From Planctomycetes bacterium TMED75 (GTDB lineage Bacteria; Planctomycetota; Phycisphaerae; Phycisphaerales; SM1A02), in contig NHEC01000019.1 of the NCBI GenBank assembly GCA_002171655.1, positions 1 through 64,000 of the forward strand: DNA of 64,000 nucleotides, given 5' to 3'. Shown here one piece after another: positions 41,367 to 50,299 of this stretch. How positions within the stretch are numbered: position 1 is the first letter of the stretch; each line of letters opens with the position of its first letter. The position numbers and the translations under genes were made by a program. The notes under the pieces were generated by a model, which saw only the letters and a program-made list of their open reading frames with translations, ran no database searches and was not told where the DNA came from.

Positions 41367-43772
41367 ATGCCGAGCAAGTTCACCCAGAGAATCCTCAGTC
41401 ACATCAAGAACCCCAAGTACGCACCGAAATCGGTAACGGAGCTTGAGCGATACCTGCGGATTCCGCCGGAAGAGGATGATGAATTTCGTTCTGCGATCGG
41501 CGCTCTGATTGAACAGGACCGCTTGGTCCTCGGTCGCGAAGATGTGATCCAGCTTCCGCCCATGCCCTCCGAATTTTCGGGGAAGATCAAGATCACGACC
41601 CGCGGATTTGGTTTCGTGACTCCCGAGATTGCATATCGAGGCGGTGATCTCTACATCCCCGAAAACGGAATGATGGATGCAATCAGTGGAGACCGCGTAC
41701 GGGTGGTGATGAACCGTCAGAGCGGCCGCTCCGGAGGCGGCCCGGGAAAGCAGGGACAGCGGACTCGAGGTCGGATTGTGGAGATTCTCGAGCGCAACAA
41801 GACCAGTTTCACCGGAACCATCGCCCGGCAACGTGGTGAATGGTACGTCCTTCCGGATGGAAAACGGCTGCGAACTCCGATCCTCGCGCGCGATGCCGCT
41901 GCGAAGAACGTCCGTGAAGGTGACAAGGTCATCATTGAGATCGTGCACTTTCCCAACGAATACGAACGAGCCGAAGGCGTGATCACCAGCATCCTCGGTG
42001 AAGCGGGGGCACCGGACGTCGAGACTGCAGCGGTCATCGCGGACTACGGCCTGCGTACCGAGTTCACGGAAGAGGTGATCGAAGAGGCACGGGCCGCCGC
42101 ACAGCAGTTCGATGCGGAGTCCGAAGACCCCGGACATCGAAGGCTGGACCTCACCGGGCTGCTCACCTTCACCATCGACCCGCCCGATGCCAAGGACTTC
42201 GATGATGCGATATCGATCGAGTTCGATGCGAATACCGGAGAGTACGAACTCGGGGTACACATCGCCGATGTCGCTCACTTCGTGAAATCCCGGGGAAAAC
42301 TGGACAGCGAGGCCTACCAGAGAGGGAACTCCACCTACCTCCCGAGACTCGTCCTGCCCATGCTTCCGGAATTGCTTTCAAACGGAGTGTGTTCACTGCA
42401 GGAAGGCGTGCCGAGATTCGTCAAGAGTGCGTTCATCACCTATGACGACAAGGGTCGGATTACGGGTCGCAGGTACCACCGGTCGGTCATCCGATCTCGC
42501 AAGCGATTGACCTATCTGGAAGCGCAGGCACTCATTGATGGCGACCAGAAGAAAGCGGTCATGAATTCCAAAGGCGATCCGGACTACCCGGATGAACTGG
42601 TCGAGGCGCTGCGACACGCACAGAAACTGGCACGATCCATCCGAAAGAAGCGATTCGGTAACGGGATGCTCAGCCTGAGCCTTCCGGAGTCGGAAATCGT
42701 ATTCGACGACGAGGGGCAGGTGATCGATGCGCTCCCCGAAGACGACGCCTACACCCATACGATCATCGAGATGTTCATGGTGGCGGCGAATGAATCGGTT
42801 GCATCACTCTTCGCGGACCTCAAGATTCCGCTGATTCGGCGAATCCACCCCGAGCCCGATTACGAGGACATGGGTGATCTTCGAAACTACGCGCGCCTGG
42901 TCAAGTTCAAGATCAAGGAGAATCCAGATCGCAGGGATCTTCAGGAGCTTGCACGGATTTCAGAAGGCACACCCTACGAGCGAGCCATCCACTTTGCACT
43001 GCTCAAGACGATGACGCGCGCCGCATACAGCCCCGCGCTGATCGGCCACTTCGCACTGGCGTCCGAACATTACGCACACTTCACCAGTCCGATCCGGAGG
43101 TATCCGGATCTCACGGTCCACCGAGCACTGGATGCTTACCTCGATCAGACCGAAAACGGCACCTCGCTGATCGGTGGAAAGGGCAGAGGGAAGCTCACCA
43201 AGGCCCTGGAGCATGACATCAACTGTCCTACCGAAGATGAATTGGTCCAGGTCAGCGAGCACTGTTCTGCAACCGAGAACAACTCTGAGGAAGCGGAACG
43301 AAGCCTGCGACAGTTCCTGGTACTTCAATTCCTCGATTCACAGGACGCCTCGACCACCTACGAAGGAACCGTGACCGGAACCACCACCTCGGGAGCGGTC
43401 TTCATCACCCTGGACAAGTTCCTCGTCGACGGCATGGTTCGTCCGGATGACATGCCCGGGCAGCAGGAACACGGTTCACAATGGCGCCAAGACCGAATGT
43501 CAGGTCGGTTGTTCGCCGCCCGGAGTGGAGCCTCAGTGGGAGTTGGTGACCGAGCGGTGGTTCAGATCGGCCTGATCGACCTGCACGCACGGGAGATGGA
43601 CCTGCTGGTTGTCTCGTTTGATGCGATCACGGCTCCCAGTCAGGACGACCGTGATGGCAATCAACCCTGGCGGACTGCGGACAGACCAGAGCGAAGGGAT
43701 CGCGGCGGGAAACCCAAGAAGGGCAAGCGCAAGGGATACAAGATGGGTCGCCGCGGCCGACGAAGTACCTGA
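41367..43772 (+). CDS. rnr: Ribonuclease R (RNB/S1 exoribonuclease)
   Basis: 'GRIVEILERNKTSFTGTIARQ', 'TFTIDPPDAKDFDDAISIE', 'GVHIADVAHFVKSRGKLDSEAYQRGNSTYLPRLVLPMLPELLSNGVCSL', 'HYAHFTSPIRRYPDLTVHRAL'; basic tail. Confidence 0.95.
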   Translation: MPSKFTQRILSHIKNPKYAPKSVTELERYLRIPPEEDDEFRSAIGALIEQDRLVLGREDVIQLPPMPSEFSGKIKITTRGFGFVTPEIAYRGGDLYIPENGMMDAISGDRVRVVMNRQSGRSGGGPGKQGQRTRGRIVEILERNKTSFTGTIARQRGEWYVLPDGKRLRTPILARDAAAKNVREGDKVIIEIVHFPNEYERAEGVITSILGEAGAPDVETAAVIADYGLRTEFTEEVIEEARAAAQQFDAESEDPGHRRLDLTGLLTFTIDPPDAKDFDDAISIEFDANTGEYELGVHIADVAHFVKSRGKLDSEAYQRGNSTYLPRLVLPMLPELLSNGVCSLQEGVPRFVKSAFITYDDKGRITGRRYHRSVIRSRKRLTYLEAQALIDGDQKKAVMNSKGDPDYPDELVEALRHAQKLARSIRKKRFGNGMLSLSLPESEIVFDDEGQVIDALPEDDAYTHTIIEMFMVAANESVASLFADLKIPLIRRIHPEPDYEDMGDLRNYARLVKFKIKENPDRRDLQELARISEGTPYERAIHFALLKTMTRAAYSPALIGHFALASEHYAHFTSPIRRYPDLTVHRALDAYLDQTENGTSLIGGKGRGKLTKALEHDINCPTEDELVQVSEHCSATENNSEEAERSLRQFLVLQFLDSQDASTTYEGTVTGTTTSGAVFITLDKFLVDGMVRPDDMPGQQEHGSQWRQDRMSGRLFAARSGASVGVGDRAVVQIGLIDLHAREMDLLVVSFDAITAPSQDDRDGNQPWRTADRPERRDRGGKPKKGKRKGYKMGRRGRRST

Positions 43773-43795
43773 TCGAGACTGCATCAAGCTGCATG

Positions 43796-43830
43796 AAAAA
43801 AACGGGACCCGTTCGTGAGAACGGGCCCCG
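43796..43830 (-). terminator. Rho-independent terminator reading on the minus strand
   Basis: Stem cgggacccgttc-gtga-gaacgggccccg (43803-43830, one mismatch), followed on the minus strand by TTTTTTT (43802-43796). Confidence 0.75.
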
Positions 43831-43930
43831 GAATTATCCTTGGCGACAACAGGAGAATCGGGGCCGACCGATTGTCATCGAAATTCCAAGGACACCAGTT
43901 GTTTGCTCATGAGGGGATACCACTCAGTCC

Positions 43931-44101
43931 TCAGTAGGATGCAAGAAATGCCTCCTCTTCAACGGACAACCAGGTCTGTTCGTAGGAGATCGTCTCCATC
44001 AGGCCGTCACGCAGGAAATGAGCGGCCTCGATGTCGTTGGATTCGAGACAGGATTTGATGTTGCCGAGTACGTGGCTGATGTTCATGGTTCCGTCGCTCA
44101 T
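43931..44101 (-). CDS. Small hypothetical protein (56 aa)
   Basis: 'MSDGTMNISHVLGNIKSCLESNDIEAAHFLRDGLMETISYEQTWLSVEEEAFLASY'; GA-rich SD-like aggggagc upstream; minus-strand terminator downstream at 43796-43830. Confidence 0.5.
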   Translation of the reverse strand: MSDGTMNISHVLGNIKSCLESNDIEAAHFLRDGLMETISYEQTWLSVEEEAFLASY

Positions 44102-44296
44102 CTTGCTTGCTCCCCTGCCGAATGCTTTGACTGAAAGACACTGCTGAGAGTTTCCGCGTGAAAACCGGGGATCTCTCCGGTTAAAAAGAAAAAAATGAAA
44201 ACCGCTCCCAAGGAGAAAGGCCGCGGATCTGCATCCGTTGCGGGGCATGGTTCCGTACTGCCGTAGGCTCCATCCAATTCAGGAAGGAACCCCGAT

Positions 44297-45556
44297 ATGA
44301 CCTCACTCACCGTGCTCCTAACCGTGGTGTCGACCAGCATCATGAGACCGATGAATTGCGACGAGCACACCATCTATGAAATCGTGGAAGTGCTGGTCGC
44401 CCCGAACGGACCGAGCGAACGACAGTTCGGAAAGAACGTGGAACTGATCGGAGAGTGGTTCGCGGTTGCAACCGATTCGGGTGAAGATGGATCGCTGCAA
44501 CCCGGTTCGGTCCATCTCTACGAGCACCTTGAATTCGGGTGGCGATCAGGGAAGCTGCTGCATGCTCCTGAACGAACCTGGCCGGACGAATTCGGTTCAG
44601 ACATGGATTCCAGTCACCATCGTCTGTTGGTTGGTGCCCCGGGCGACTCGGAAGTGGACTGGGACAGTGGTGCCGCTTGGCTGTACGAGTTGCGGGACGA
44701 CTGGTCGCTGATCTCGGCCTTGCAACCGAAGCAAGTGGAATCAGGGGCTCGATTCGGGGATGCGGTCGCTCTCGACGGAGCCTGGGCGGCGATTGGGGCA
44801 CCCCGCAGTGACGGATTGGGAATCGCCTCGGGAGCGGTGTACATCTTCGACGGTCGATCGGGGCCTTGGACGGAAGTACAGCGCATCGAAGCCCCCGATG
44901 GCGCTTCGGGTGATTTCTTTGGTGACAGCGTCGCACTCTCAGGCCGCTGGCTGGCGGTCGGATCCTGGGGCGATGATGACCGGGGTGAGAAGAGTGGTTC
45001 GGTCTGGATCTTCCATCATGAACGAGGAAAATGGCGTCCGGTGCAGAAGATCGTTCCTCAAGAACTGGAATCGAGAGACCGCTTCGGTTGTTCACTGGAA
45101 CTCTCGGGAGACTGGCTCATCGTCGGATCAAGTGGCTGGAACACGAACCAGGGAGCGATCTACACATTCAATCTCGACGGCGCAACATGGCTGAAGAATC
45201 GACGCCTGCACTCACGTGCTGGTACGTCGCAGGAATGGCTCGGATACTCACTCTCGGTGAAAAAAGGCATGATGGTTTCGGGTGTTCCGGGAAGACAAGG
45301 AGAAGACATCATGGATGGCGGAGTGGACCTCTTCAAGCTGGAAGCAGGCACCTGGCGCTGGATTCAGCGAGTGACGCCATCAAGAAAAGACTGGCACCAA
45401 CCCCATCAATTTGGCTGGTCGGTCACCACCGATGGCACCCGGATTCTGGTCGGCCGAATTGATGACGCAGACGGACAAGCCGAACCAGGCCGGGCATGGC
45501 TGCTGGAAAACCGGGCCCGAGCACCCTCGGTCTCTGCACTGATCTCCGATGACTAG
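44297..45556 (+). CDS. FG-GAP/integrin-like beta-propeller repeat protein
   Basis: Repeated 'FGxxVxLxGxWxxxGxxxxDxxxxxSGxVxxF' motifs, e.g. 'FFGDSVALSGRWLAVGSWGDDDRGEKSGSVWIFHHE', 'RFGCSLELSGDWLIVGSSGWNTNQGAIYTF'. Confidence 0.75.
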   Translation: MTSLTVLLTVVSTSIMRPMNCDEHTIYEIVEVLVAPNGPSERQFGKNVELIGEWFAVATDSGEDGSLQPGSVHLYEHLEFGWRSGKLLHAPERTWPDEFGSDMDSSHHRLLVGAPGDSEVDWDSGAAWLYELRDDWSLISALQPKQVESGARFGDAVALDGAWAAIGAPRSDGLGIASGAVYIFDGRSGPWTEVQRIEAPDGASGDFFGDSVALSGRWLAVGSWGDDDRGEKSGSVWIFHHERGKWRPVQKIVPQELESRDRFGCSLELSGDWLIVGSSGWNTNQGAIYTFNLDGATWLKNRRLHSRAGTSQEWLGYSLSVKKGMMVSGVPGRQGEDIMDGGVDLFKLEAGTWRWIQRVTPSRKDWHQPHQFGWSVTTDGTRILVGRIDDADGQAEPGRAWLLENRARAPSVSALISDD

Positions 45557-45631
45557 GATCAGACGCATTGAACAAATACCAGAACGGCAGACCGGTACTG
45601 GTCCGAAGAAGCATGGTGGGGCATGAGGCGT

Positions 45632-46354
45632 CTAGTCGCTGATCAGGTGCTTGCGCAAATCGGTCATGAACACCACGATCTGACCCTGCTCACGAGGTGA
45701 AGCGGTGGATTCGACATCCGAGGACCAGAAATCCATGAATCGAACCGCGCTCACGGCGGTCAGATCAGGAATTCGACTCTCATCGAGTTCGCGGGTGGAA
45801 TCACGCTCCGCCTGAGACTTCATGTCAGAAACACGGTCCTCATCGCTCGTCTCCCGTTCCTCTCCAAGAGCCATCCGCTCACCGACCTTGGTCCAACGAA
45901 CAACCCAGGCATCGAGAAAATCAGCCCGTTCAGAGAAGGGGAGATTGACGTAGTCGGAAGCACCGTCCATCAGAATGTCCTTGGCAAGAACCCGGACATT
46001 GTTGGTGGCGGTCTCACGGACGGGGCCACTGATCCCCGCAAGGAACGCCGCCATGGTGGCCGATTCCGACTGCTCCATGTCCCGGAAGCGATCGGAAAAC
46101 TCCATCAGGAACCGAACTCGCTCCTCGAGAGGCAGCTGGCTGAAGTCATCCATCGCCAGATAACCCAGAACGTTCTGAACCGGTGAATTGAAGATGCTTG
46201 GTGGCGCCTGCCATCGCACCACGTACCACCACCACATGAAGAAGGCGACGGCACCACAGAGCAGAATGACCAGCAGACCGCTGAAGAACTCCTTGCGTCG
46301 TTCGCTGATCAGCTCACTGAGATCTTCGTAGACTTCGGAAACGGACTTGGACAT
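45632..46354 (-). CDS. Hypothetical single-TM protein
   Basis: 240 aa; TM 'FFSGLLVILLCGAVAFFMWWWYVV'; lies downstream of, and co-directional with, a prepilin-like gene. Confidence 0.6.
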   Translation of the reverse strand: MSKSVSEVYEDLSELISERRKEFFSGLLVILLCGAVAFFMWWWYVVRWQAPPSIFNSPVQNVLGYLAMDDFSQLPLEERVRFLMEFSDRFRDMEQSESATMAAFLAGISGPVRETATNNVRVLAKDILMDGASDYVNLPFSERADFLDAWVVRWTKVGERMALGEERETSDEDRVSDMKSQAERDSTRELDESRIPDLTAVSAVRFMDFWSSDVESTASPREQGQIVVFMTDLRKHLISD

Positions 46355-46379
46355 TCAATCATCCTCTGATCGACTGGAT

Positions 46380-47135
46380 TCAATCCTCGCCAAAACTCGG
46401 GGAATCATCCACGGGTTGATCGGCATTCTCGAGAATCTGGGACATGTCGGTACTCACGCCGACCGAACCATCAAAGAACAGAGCGTTTCTGGGGATGCGA
46501 GTTCCGAAGTGACGGTCGACACTGTCGGTGAGCACCGGCATCCTTCTTCCATCCTGGCGATAGAAGGCGGTGACCAGTCGTGATTCCATGTCGGTGCGTC
46601 GACGTTCCAGAGCATCCTCGTCGATATTTGGATTGAGGTAGTAGGGAATCAGGGCCTGCTGAACCTGAATCTGAACGCTGGGTGAATAGCGCAGCAGACC
46701 TGGAATGTAGAAGTAACTGGTTCCGGTGGAGAGCGAATCGGCCTCGTCGTTGTCGGCGGGACAGCACCAGCACTTGTTGTCGACGGGCACGTATCCGCGC
46801 AAGGCAAAGGGAAGTCCCCCGCGAGGGCCGTTGTCGGTTGCCGTGGGAATGAAGTCCGTCATCGGAGGAATGTCCCGATTCTGGTTCATGTAGGACTGCA
46901 GAATCGTACCCACCTGGCGCAGATTGCTCATGCACTGAACACTCTTGGCCTCCATCTGAAAGGTTCGCAGCGCAGGGAAGGCGAAGCTGAGCAGAACCCC
47001 GATGATTCCGATCACGATAATCATCTCCACGATCGTGAACGCTCTTCGACCCAGGGGGCGCACCGCGGAATGAAGGGGTGAAAGACGCACGACGCGGCTC
47101 CAGAAAGGTCGGCCAGAAAAGAGGAAACAGCTCAA
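46380..47135 (-). CDS. Prepilin-like type II secretion/pseudopilin protein
   Basis: 'RRAFTIVEMIIVIGIIGVLLSFAFPALRTFQMEAKSVQCMSNLRQVGTILQSYMNQN', N-terminal methylation motif and CMSNLRQ motif. Confidence 0.85.
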   Translation of the reverse strand: MSCFLFSGRPFWSRVVRLSPLHSAVRPLGRRAFTIVEMIIVIGIIGVLLSFAFPALRTFQMEAKSVQCMSNLRQVGTILQSYMNQNRDIPPMTDFIPTATDNGPRGGLPFALRGYVPVDNKCWCCPADNDEADSLSTGTSYFYIPGLLRYSPSVQIQVQQALIPYYLNPNIDEDALERRRTDMESRLVTAFYRQDGRRMPVLTDSVDRHFGTRIPRNALFFDGSVGVSTDMSQILENADQPVDDSPSFGED

Positions 47136-47179
47136 CTATAGCACCCCACAGAGCACACCGGCAGGCTGGTTTTCAAGGT

Positions 47180-48100
47180 CTAGCCAAAGATCGCATCGAT
47201 GAAGGAATCTGGGTCGAACGGCTCCACATCCTCCGGACGCTCTCCAACCCCTACGAGCTTCACAGGAACCGATAAATGGTCCCTGATGGCCACCACAATT
47301 CCTCCACGAGCCGTCCCATCCAGCTTGGAGAGAAACACCCCCGTGATGTCGACTGCTTGCTCGAAACTTCGCGCCTGGACCAGGCCATTCTGGCCGCTCG
47401 TGGCGTCGAGCACCAACAACACCTCGTGAGGGGCACCAGGGATCTTGCGTGCAATGACGTCCCGGATCTTCACCAACTGCCTCATCAGATCACCCTGGTT
47501 GTGCAGGCGACCGGCGGTATCGACCAGGAGAACATCGACCTTGCGTGCGACGGCGGCTTCCGCAGCATCAAAGGCGACCGAGGCGGGATCCGCACCCTGA
47601 GCACCCTTGACGATAGAAACTCCGAGCCTCTCAGACCAGATGGAGAGTTGAGCAACGGCACCGGCTCGAAAAGTATCCGCCGCGGCAAGCAGGACCGATC
47701 GGCCGTCCTGCCGAAGACTGTGTGCGATCTTTGCGACGCTCGTGGTCTTGCCCACCCCGTTGACTCCGACCACCAGTATCACGGTGGGAGCTTCCGAAGC
47801 AACGGCAAGACTTCGATCACAGTCCTCCCACCGTTCCTTGAGACGTTGCTTGAGATAGTTGACGACTTCATCGCCAGTGGTGATCTTGCCTTGCTTCCAA
47901 TCAGCACGAAGACCATCGATGATCTGAGAGGTTGCCTCCACCCCGACATCGGCGCCGATCAAACGTGATTCGAGCTCATCGATCAGGTCATCATCAAGCG
48001 ATCGGCCCGACAGCAACGTGCGAAGTCCACCGCCGAAGGTGCTCGCGGTGCGGGTGAGGCCCTGCTTGATTCTGGAGATGGTTGATTTGAAGAGACCCAT
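47180..48100 (-). CDS. ftsY: Signal recognition particle receptor FtsY
   Basis: 'VILVVGVNGVGKTTSVAKIAHSLRQDGRSVLLAAADTFRAGAVAQL', 'DVLLVDTAGRLHNQGDLMRQLVKI', 'VFLSKLDGTARGGIVVAI'. Confidence 0.95.
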   Translation of the reverse strand: MGLFKSTISRIKQGLTRTASTFGGGLRTLLSGRSLDDDLIDELESRLIGADVGVEATSQIIDGLRADWKQGKITTGDEVVNYLKQRLKERWEDCDRSLAVASEAPTVILVVGVNGVGKTTSVAKIAHSLRQDGRSVLLAAADTFRAGAVAQLSIWSERLGVSIVKGAQGADPASVAFDAAEAAVARKVDVLLVDTAGRLHNQGDLMRQLVKIRDVIARKIPGAPHEVLLVLDATSGQNGLVQARSFEQAVDITGVFLSKLDGTARGGIVVAIRDHLSVPVKLVGVGERPEDVEPFDPDSFIDAIFG

Positions 48101-48157
48101 GTGACACTGGTTCCAAGGCAGGCGGTTGAGCGATTCGGTCAGGGAATGACTGGCATT

Positions 48158-48580
48158 TTACTCGGTGGTTTCGGCGTGCTCGCTGGCCTTCCAGATCCGA
48201 TCCAGAACCGCATTCACAAACGCGGGGCTCTTTTCGGTTCCGAACTCCTTCGCGAGTTCCACGGCTGCGTTGATCGCTTTTCCGCCGGGAGTCTCCAGAC
48301 TCCGGATCTCATGGAGTGCGAGGCGAAGAATGTTCCGATCGATCACGGGTTGCCGATGGGTTGGCCAGTCGGGAGCACATGGTTTCACCAGCAGATCGTA
48401 GACCTCCCGCTGTGGCCAGATGTCCAGAGCCAGCGTCTGACCACCAATTCTGGCCTGGTCGGAATGGGGTCCCTCTGCAAGTGAACGAGCGACTGATTCA
48501 GCATCGACATCATCCAGGATGTCGAATTGATAAAGCGCCTGAAGGGCACACCGCCTCATGTCCCGGGTGAGCTCAGTCAA
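48158..48580 (-). CDS. nusB: Transcription antitermination factor NusB
   Basis: 'MRRCALQALYQFDILDD', 'RNILRLALHEIRSLETPGGKAINAAVELAKEFGTEKSPAFVNAVLDRI'. Confidence 0.9.
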   Translation of the reverse strand: MTELTRDMRRCALQALYQFDILDDVDAESVARSLAEGPHSDQARIGGQTLALDIWPQREVYDLLVKPCAPDWPTHRQPVIDRNILRLALHEIRSLETPGGKAINAAVELAKEFGTEKSPAFVNAVLDRIWKASEHAETTE

Positions 48581-49197
48581 GCTTCACCTTCCTCGTATTC
48601 ATATTCAACTTTGGGGCCGTCTTCTTCCTCGGCTTCCTCATCGGCTTCCTCATCGACTTCCTCATCGACGTACTCGTATTCCTCTTCATCCTCATCTTCG
48701 GCGTCGACTTCCGCAATACCGTCAGCAAGGTCTTCGTCGATGGCGCGAATAGCGAGTGCGCTGGAGATCGCCGCACTCATCGCTTCTTCTCCCTTGTTGC
48801 CCTTCTCACCACCTGCACGCTCATACCCCTGGTCAAGGGCAAGCAGAGTGAGCAGACCAAGTCCGATCGGAATCTCATGTTCGAAGGAGATCTGGCCGAT
48901 CATCCGGGTCACTGCGGAACAGATGTACTCGTCGTGTCTGGTCTCGCCACGAATGACGCAGCCCAGGACCACCACGGCATCCAGGTCCTTGCGCGCCAGC
49001 GCATCCGCCAAGGGGATCAGCTCGAATGCTCCAGCCGCGACCACTTCGTACAAGTCGTCGGGATCGCCTCCGGCATCCACGAAGGCGGAAATCGCACCCT
49101 CTCGGAGACGGGAGGTGACCCCTTCGTGGTAGAGGCTGGTCACCAGACCAACACGAAGGCCCGTGGCATCCAGGCTCAGAATGGGTGCATCATGCAT
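48577..49197 (-). CDS. ribH: 6,7-dimethyl-8-ribityllumazine synthase with long acidic C-terminal extension
   Basis: 'LRVGLVTSLYHEGVTSRLREGAISAFVDAGGDPDDLYEVVAAGAFELIPLADALARKDLDAVVVLGCVIRGETRHDEYICSAVTRMIGQISFEHEIPIGLGLLT'; tail 'DEDEEEYEYVDEEVDEEADEEAEEEDGPKVEYEYEEGEA'. Confidence 0.92.
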   Translation of the reverse strand: MHDAPILSLDATGLRVGLVTSLYHEGVTSRLREGAISAFVDAGGDPDDLYEVVAAGAFELIPLADALARKDLDAVVVLGCVIRGETRHDEYICSAVTRMIGQISFEHEIPIGLGLLTLLALDQGYERAGGEKGNKGEEAMSAAISSALAIRAIDEDLADGIAEVDAEDEDEEEYEYVDEEVDEEADEEAEEEDGPKVEYEYEEGEA

Positions 49198-49287
49198 GAG
49201 GGGCTCCTTCCAGCGCGAAGCATGGTACGCCAAGAGAGCGATGCGTGGGACGGTACAGCCGCATCCGGAAGCGGTACCCTAGGTGTC

Positions 49288-50265
49288 ATGCGACGCAACC
49301 TGTATGTCCGGCTTCTGGGTACCGCACAGCTCACCAGGCTGGCCATGGCGGTCGGAGCGATCGGAGACGTGTGGTTCACCGTGCTCTACAGCCGTTCGAT
49401 CGGCGAGTATTCCTACCTCAACGTGGTCAAGATGTCTCCGGTGATGGCTCTGGCCATTGCCGCCCTGGTGGCCACCGGGCTCTTCACGTTTGGTGCCTCG
49501 CTGAATGATCTGCTGGATGCGCGACACGATCGCACCTTTTCACCGGAGAAGCCGATTCCAGCAGGCTATGTTCGACCTGCCACGGTGGGAATCGTGGTGG
49601 CGGTCGCCTTGATCACCTCCCTTCTGGGTGCCCTTTTCTTCGGTATTGGCGCCCTCACGCTGACTCTGATCGTGGCTGTGGGAATTCTCTTTTACAACGT
49701 GGTCGGAAAGCATGTTCCCGCCATCGGCGTGATCGCGGTGGGCATTGTGAGTGCCTTGCACATGCTGATACCCAACTATGAGATGACGTTCACCCTGCCG
49801 ATCTGGCTGACGATGACTCACTCGACGGTGATCACGTTGACCATCTACATGCTGGTCAAGAAACGCCCCTACCTCAGCCGGCGTTCCTACGTCATCATTG
49901 GCCTCAGCTACCTGGCCTGGTCGACCGTCATTCTGACCACGGGCTGGTATCAGGGGCAGCAGGTGGGCTGGTGGCCGCCGGGGACTTCATCTGCCGGCAT
50001 CATCTGGCCGGTACTCGCGATCATTGGGTTCATCATCACCATGCAGATCAAGACCAGAAAGGTCGAAAACAGGATTGCCGCCGAGAAACTGGCACGCTAC
50101 GGAGCGATGTGGCAGAGCGTCTACTCCGGCAGCTGGTTGCTGGCGGTGGGAATGTATGAGGGAGCGGCGCTGCTCTTCACGCTGGCCCTGGTGGGCTTCT
50201 GCCTGATGACCGGAATGAAGGAATTCGGGGGTCTGGTCACCACGCCCCCCCGCTATCGGGTTTGA
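49288..50265 (+). CDS. UbiA-family prenyltransferase-like membrane protein
   Basis: 'FGASLNDLLDARHDRTFSPEKPIPAGYV' (NDxxDxxxD) and polytopic helices; ATG at 49288 in the 48877-50265 frame. Confidence 0.75.
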   Translation: MRRNLYVRLLGTAQLTRLAMAVGAIGDVWFTVLYSRSIGEYSYLNVVKMSPVMALAIAALVATGLFTFGASLNDLLDARHDRTFSPEKPIPAGYVRPATVGIVVAVALITSLLGALFFGIGALTLTLIVAVGILFYNVVGKHVPAIGVIAVGIVSALHMLIPNYEMTFTLPIWLTMTHSTVITLTIYMLVKKRPYLSRRSYVIIGLSYLAWSTVILTTGWYQGQQVGWWPPGTSSAGIIWPVLAIIGFIITMQIKTRKVENRIAAEKLARYGAMWQSVYSGSWLLAVGMYEGAALLFTLALVGFCLMTGMKEFGGLVTTPPRYRV

Positions 50266-50299
50266 GTCATCAATCGGGCTTCAGTGGTAGGATGTATCC

